64,000 nt of DNA from Beijerinckiaceae bacterium (GTDB lineage: Bacteria > Pseudomonadota > Alphaproteobacteria > Rhizobiales > Beijerinckiaceae): contig WSYC01000006.1 in NCBI GenBank assembly GCA_009773635.1, positions 49,688 to 113,687 of the forward strand. Direction: 5' to 3'. This document shows positions 62,051 through 64,000 of the stretch, piece after piece (positions within the stretch are counted from its first letter, which is position 1; every line of letters starts with the position of its first letter). The translations under genes were made by a program, and so were the position numbers. Below the pieces are notes generated by a model. That model saw only the letters and a list, made by a program, of their open reading frames with translations. It was not told the origin of the DNA and searched no databases.

Positions 62051-62800
62051 ATGCTTGAAATTCGCAATCTCCACGTCGAAATCGACGGCAAGAAAATCCT
62101 CAACGGTCTCGATCTCACGGTGAAGCCGGGGGAGGTTGCGGCGATCATGGGGCCGAACGGCTCCGGCAAATCGACGCTGTCCTATGTCATCGCCGGCAAG
62201 GAAGACTACGAGATCACCGAAGGTGATATCCTCATCAATGGCAATTCCATCCTTGAGATGGAAGCCAACGAGCGCGCGGCGGCGGGCATTTTCCTGGCGT
62301 TCCAGTATCCGCTGGAAATTCCGGGTGTCGCGACCATGACCTTCCTGAAGGCGACGATGAACGCACAGGCGAAAGCGCGCGGCGAGGCGGAACTCTCCCC
62401 CGGCGATTTCATCAAGGCGGTGCGCGGCGCGGCAGCAAAGCTCGGCATCAACCCGGATATGCTCAAGCGGCCGCTGAATGTCGGCTTCTCGGGCGGCGAG
62501 AAGAAGCGCATGGAAATCCTCCAGATGGCGCTGCTCGACCCTTCCTATTGCATCCTTGATGAGACCGATTCCGGCCTTGATATCGATGCCTTGCGCATTG
62601 TCGCTGAGGGCGTGAACGCGCTGCGCTCCAAGGGGCGCGGCATGCTGGTCATCACGCACTACCAGCGCCTGCTCGATCATATTGTGCCGGATGTCGTGCA
62701 TGTCATGGCGAAGGGCCGCATCGTGAAATCCGGCGGGCCGGAAATCGCGCTGGAGCTGGAGAAGAACGGCTACGCCGAATACACCGATCAGGCGGCTTGA
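62051..62800 (+). CDS. sufC: Fe-S cluster assembly ATPase SufC
   Basis: A 249-residue ABC-type ATPase that drives SufBD. Walker A MGPNGSGKSTLSYVIAG, Q-loop FLAFQYPLEIPGV, signature NVGFSGGEKKRMEILQ, Walker B YCILDETDSGLDID and H-loop VITHYQRLL are complete. sufD begins 2 bases after its stop. Confidence 0.97.
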   Translation: MLEIRNLHVEIDGKKILNGLDLTVKPGEVAAIMGPNGSGKSTLSYVIAGKEDYEITEGDILINGNSILEMEANERAAAGIFLAFQYPLEIPGVATMTFLKATMNAQAKARGEAELSPGDFIKAVRGAAAKLGINPDMLKRPLNVGFSGGEKKRMEILQMALLDPSYCILDETDSGLDIDALRIVAEGVNALRSKGRGMLVITHYQRLLDHIVPDVVHVMAKGRIVKSGGPEIALELEKNGYAEYTDQAA

Positions 62801-62802
62801 AC

Positions 62803-64000
62803 ATGAGCGCTGTCACCAGAATGCGGACGCCGGCTGAGGCGGCGTTGATTGAGCGGTTCGCGGCAGAAAAAGCCACGCTGCCTGGCGCAGCGGAAGCCCG
62901 TGCAGCCGCATTTGCGCGCTTCGAGACGGCGGGCCTGCCGTCAAAGCGGGTCGAGAGCTATCACTACACGGATGTCCGCGCGCTGATGCGCACGGTGGCG
63001 CCGGATTTTGCTGGCAAGGCCGACGGGATGCGGCAACCGGAGACGGATGAACCCCGGATCAGCTTCTTCAACGGGGTGCTGCATTCGGTTTCGAACCTGC
63101 CGCCAGGGGTGAGCTGTGAGGCGCTGGCTTCAGCGCTGGCCAGTGGCACGGCACGTCTTGGCGTTGCCATGGGGCAGGCGAGCGACGCTGTTGTTGATCT
63201 CAACACCGCTTTTGCGCGCGAGGGCGTGGCGATCCGTGTTGCGGCGGGAATAACGGTTCCGGGCATCCTCCATATCAGCTTGACCGACGCGATGGCTGCG
63301 GCGATGCCGATCAGCAGCCGCCCGCGCGTGATCGTCGAGGTTGGTGCGGGCGCATCGCTCTGTCTGATGGAGAGCATCACCGGCTCTGATGGCATCGCCT
63401 ATCAGGTCAATTCGGTCGTCGAGCTCCTCGTCGGCGATGGCGCGAAGGTCGAGCATATCCGCGTCAACCTGGCCGGTGACAAGGCGCTCGTGCTCTCGAC
63501 GCTGGCGGCGACGCTTGGCGCGGAAAGCGAACTAATGTCGCTGAATTTCACCTCGGGCGGTGAGGTTTCCCGTCATCAGAGCTTCATCACCTATGCCGGC
63601 GAGAATGCCAAGCTGCGCCTCAACGGGGTGACGATGCTCAACGCGCGCCAGCACTGCGACAATACGCTGGTGGTCGACCACGCTGTGCCGCATGGGGAAA
63701 GCCGCGAGCTGTTCCGCGCCGCGATCGACGGCGAGGCGCAAGGCGTCTTCCAGGGCAAGATCATCGTTCGCCCGCACGCGCAGAAAACTGACGGGCAGAT
63801 GGCGTCGAACGCGCTGCTGCTTTCGGATGACGCTGCGATGAGCAACAAGCCGGAGCTGGAAATCTTCGCCGATGACGTGGTCTGCGCGCATGGCGCGACC
63901 TGCGGCGCGCTCGACGAGAACCAGCTCTTCTACCTGATGGCGCGCGGGTTGCCGCGTGCCGAAGCCGAGGCGCTACTGGTCGAGGCGTTTCTTGACGAAG
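62803..64000 (+). CDS. sufD: Fe-S cluster assembly protein SufD, cut by the window end
   Basis: Open from the ATG at 62803 to the end, 399 codons. Sequence starts MSAVTRMRTPAEAALIERFAAE and contains LPSKRVESYHYTDVRAL (SufD N-terminal), EVSRHQSFITYAGENAKLRLNGV, and GVFQGKIIVRPHAQKTDGQMASNALLLSDDA with VCAHGATCGALDENQLFYLMARG, the SufBD-family C-terminal core. The stop lies beyond the window. Confidence 0.95.
   Translation, partial: MSAVTRMRTPAEAALIERFAAEKATLPGAAEARAAAFARFETAGLPSKRVESYHYTDVRALMRTVAPDFAGKADGMRQPETDEPRISFFNGVLHSVSNLPPGVSCEALASALASGTARLGVAMGQASDAVVDLNTAFAREGVAIRVAAGITVPGILHISLTDAMAAAMPISSRPRVIVEVGAGASLCLMESITGSDGIAYQVNSVVELLVGDGAKVEHIRVNLAGDKALVLSTLAATLGAESELMSLNFTSGGEVSRHQSFITYAGENAKLRLNGVTMLNARQHCDNTLVVDHAVPHGESRELFRAAIDGEAQGVFQGKIIVRPHAQKTDGQMASNALLLSDDAAMSNKPELEIFADDVVCAHGATCGALDENQLFYLMARGLPRAEAEALLVEAFLDE

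Overview
The window looks like a chromosomal segment from a high-GC alphaproteobacterium of the order Hyphomicrobiales (Rhizobiales). Pointers are the divK-pleD pair followed by rpmG, EipB (DUF1849), DUF1489, DUF3572 and DUF983 genes, a RidA-GDPD-acetyltransferase-HIT gene set, a nifS-sufB-sufC-sufD operon with an Irr-type iron box, and palindromic intergenic repeats of the kind common in this order. The family cannot be fixed from the sequence. Most of the window is core chromosome with a few accessory insertions. No rRNA, tRNA, CRISPR array, prophage or insertion sequence was seen.

Layout. 1-3.7 kb: biotin-carrying acyl-CoA carboxylase, a small secreted CxC protein, DUF1489, membrane J-protein. 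3.8-6.3 kb: D,D-carboxypeptidase with SPOR domain, divergent from a phasin. 6.6-10.8 kb: clpS-clpA, azlC-azlD. 10.8-16.5 kb: mostly minus-strand small-metabolism genes, a Tyr/Arg-rich exported protein with two matching upstream palindromes, and eipB. 16.7-19.1 kb: divK, pleD, rpmG. 19.3-27.6 kb: MFS transporter, then a minus-strand topA-rnr-DUF983-nudix operon in which rnr is frameshifted. 27.9-36.1 kb: soluble chemoreceptor, pyrB, membrane protein, non-catalytic-looking pyrC homologue, plsY, dprA, AEC transporter, exported protein. 36.2-43.1 kb: ruvX, UPF0173 hydrolase, gatC-gatA, a broken AprI/Inh-type inhibitor gene, rne. 43.7-50.4 kb: amidase, PBP1A, prfB with a programmed frameshift, M23 peptidase. 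50.5-58.2 kb: bcp, a large AsmA/YhdP-like protein, an unusual protein with an HExxxH motif, tyrS, an AT-rich small membrane protein, alpha/beta hydrolase. 58.5-64 kb: suf operon, cut by the window end in sufD.

Functional groups: cell envelope (dacA, amidase, PBP1A, M23, EipB, AsmA-like, plsY), cell cycle (divK, pleD), RNA and protein quality control (rne, rnr, clpS/clpA, prfB, tyrS, gatCA), pyrimidine synthesis (pyrB with a PyrC-like partner) and Fe-S assembly (suf).

Most notable: (1) a small palindromic repeat lies in frame inside topA, and two intergenic relatives begin with CTAG that supplies the stop codons of dprA and the PBP1A gene; stem arms differ between copies but stay complementary. 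(2) Two GTGTGC-N6-GCACAC palindromes exactly 50 bp apart lie upstream of the Tyr/Arg-rich protein. (3) Two exported proteins have a predicted mature N-terminal Cys-x-Cys resembling TIMP/NTR inhibitors, and a third inhibitor-like gene is frameshifted. (4) A protein with an EF-hand-like loop, a proline-rich linker and HExxxH resembles a toxin/effector. (5) rnr is split by a frameshift just after its catalytic aspartates.
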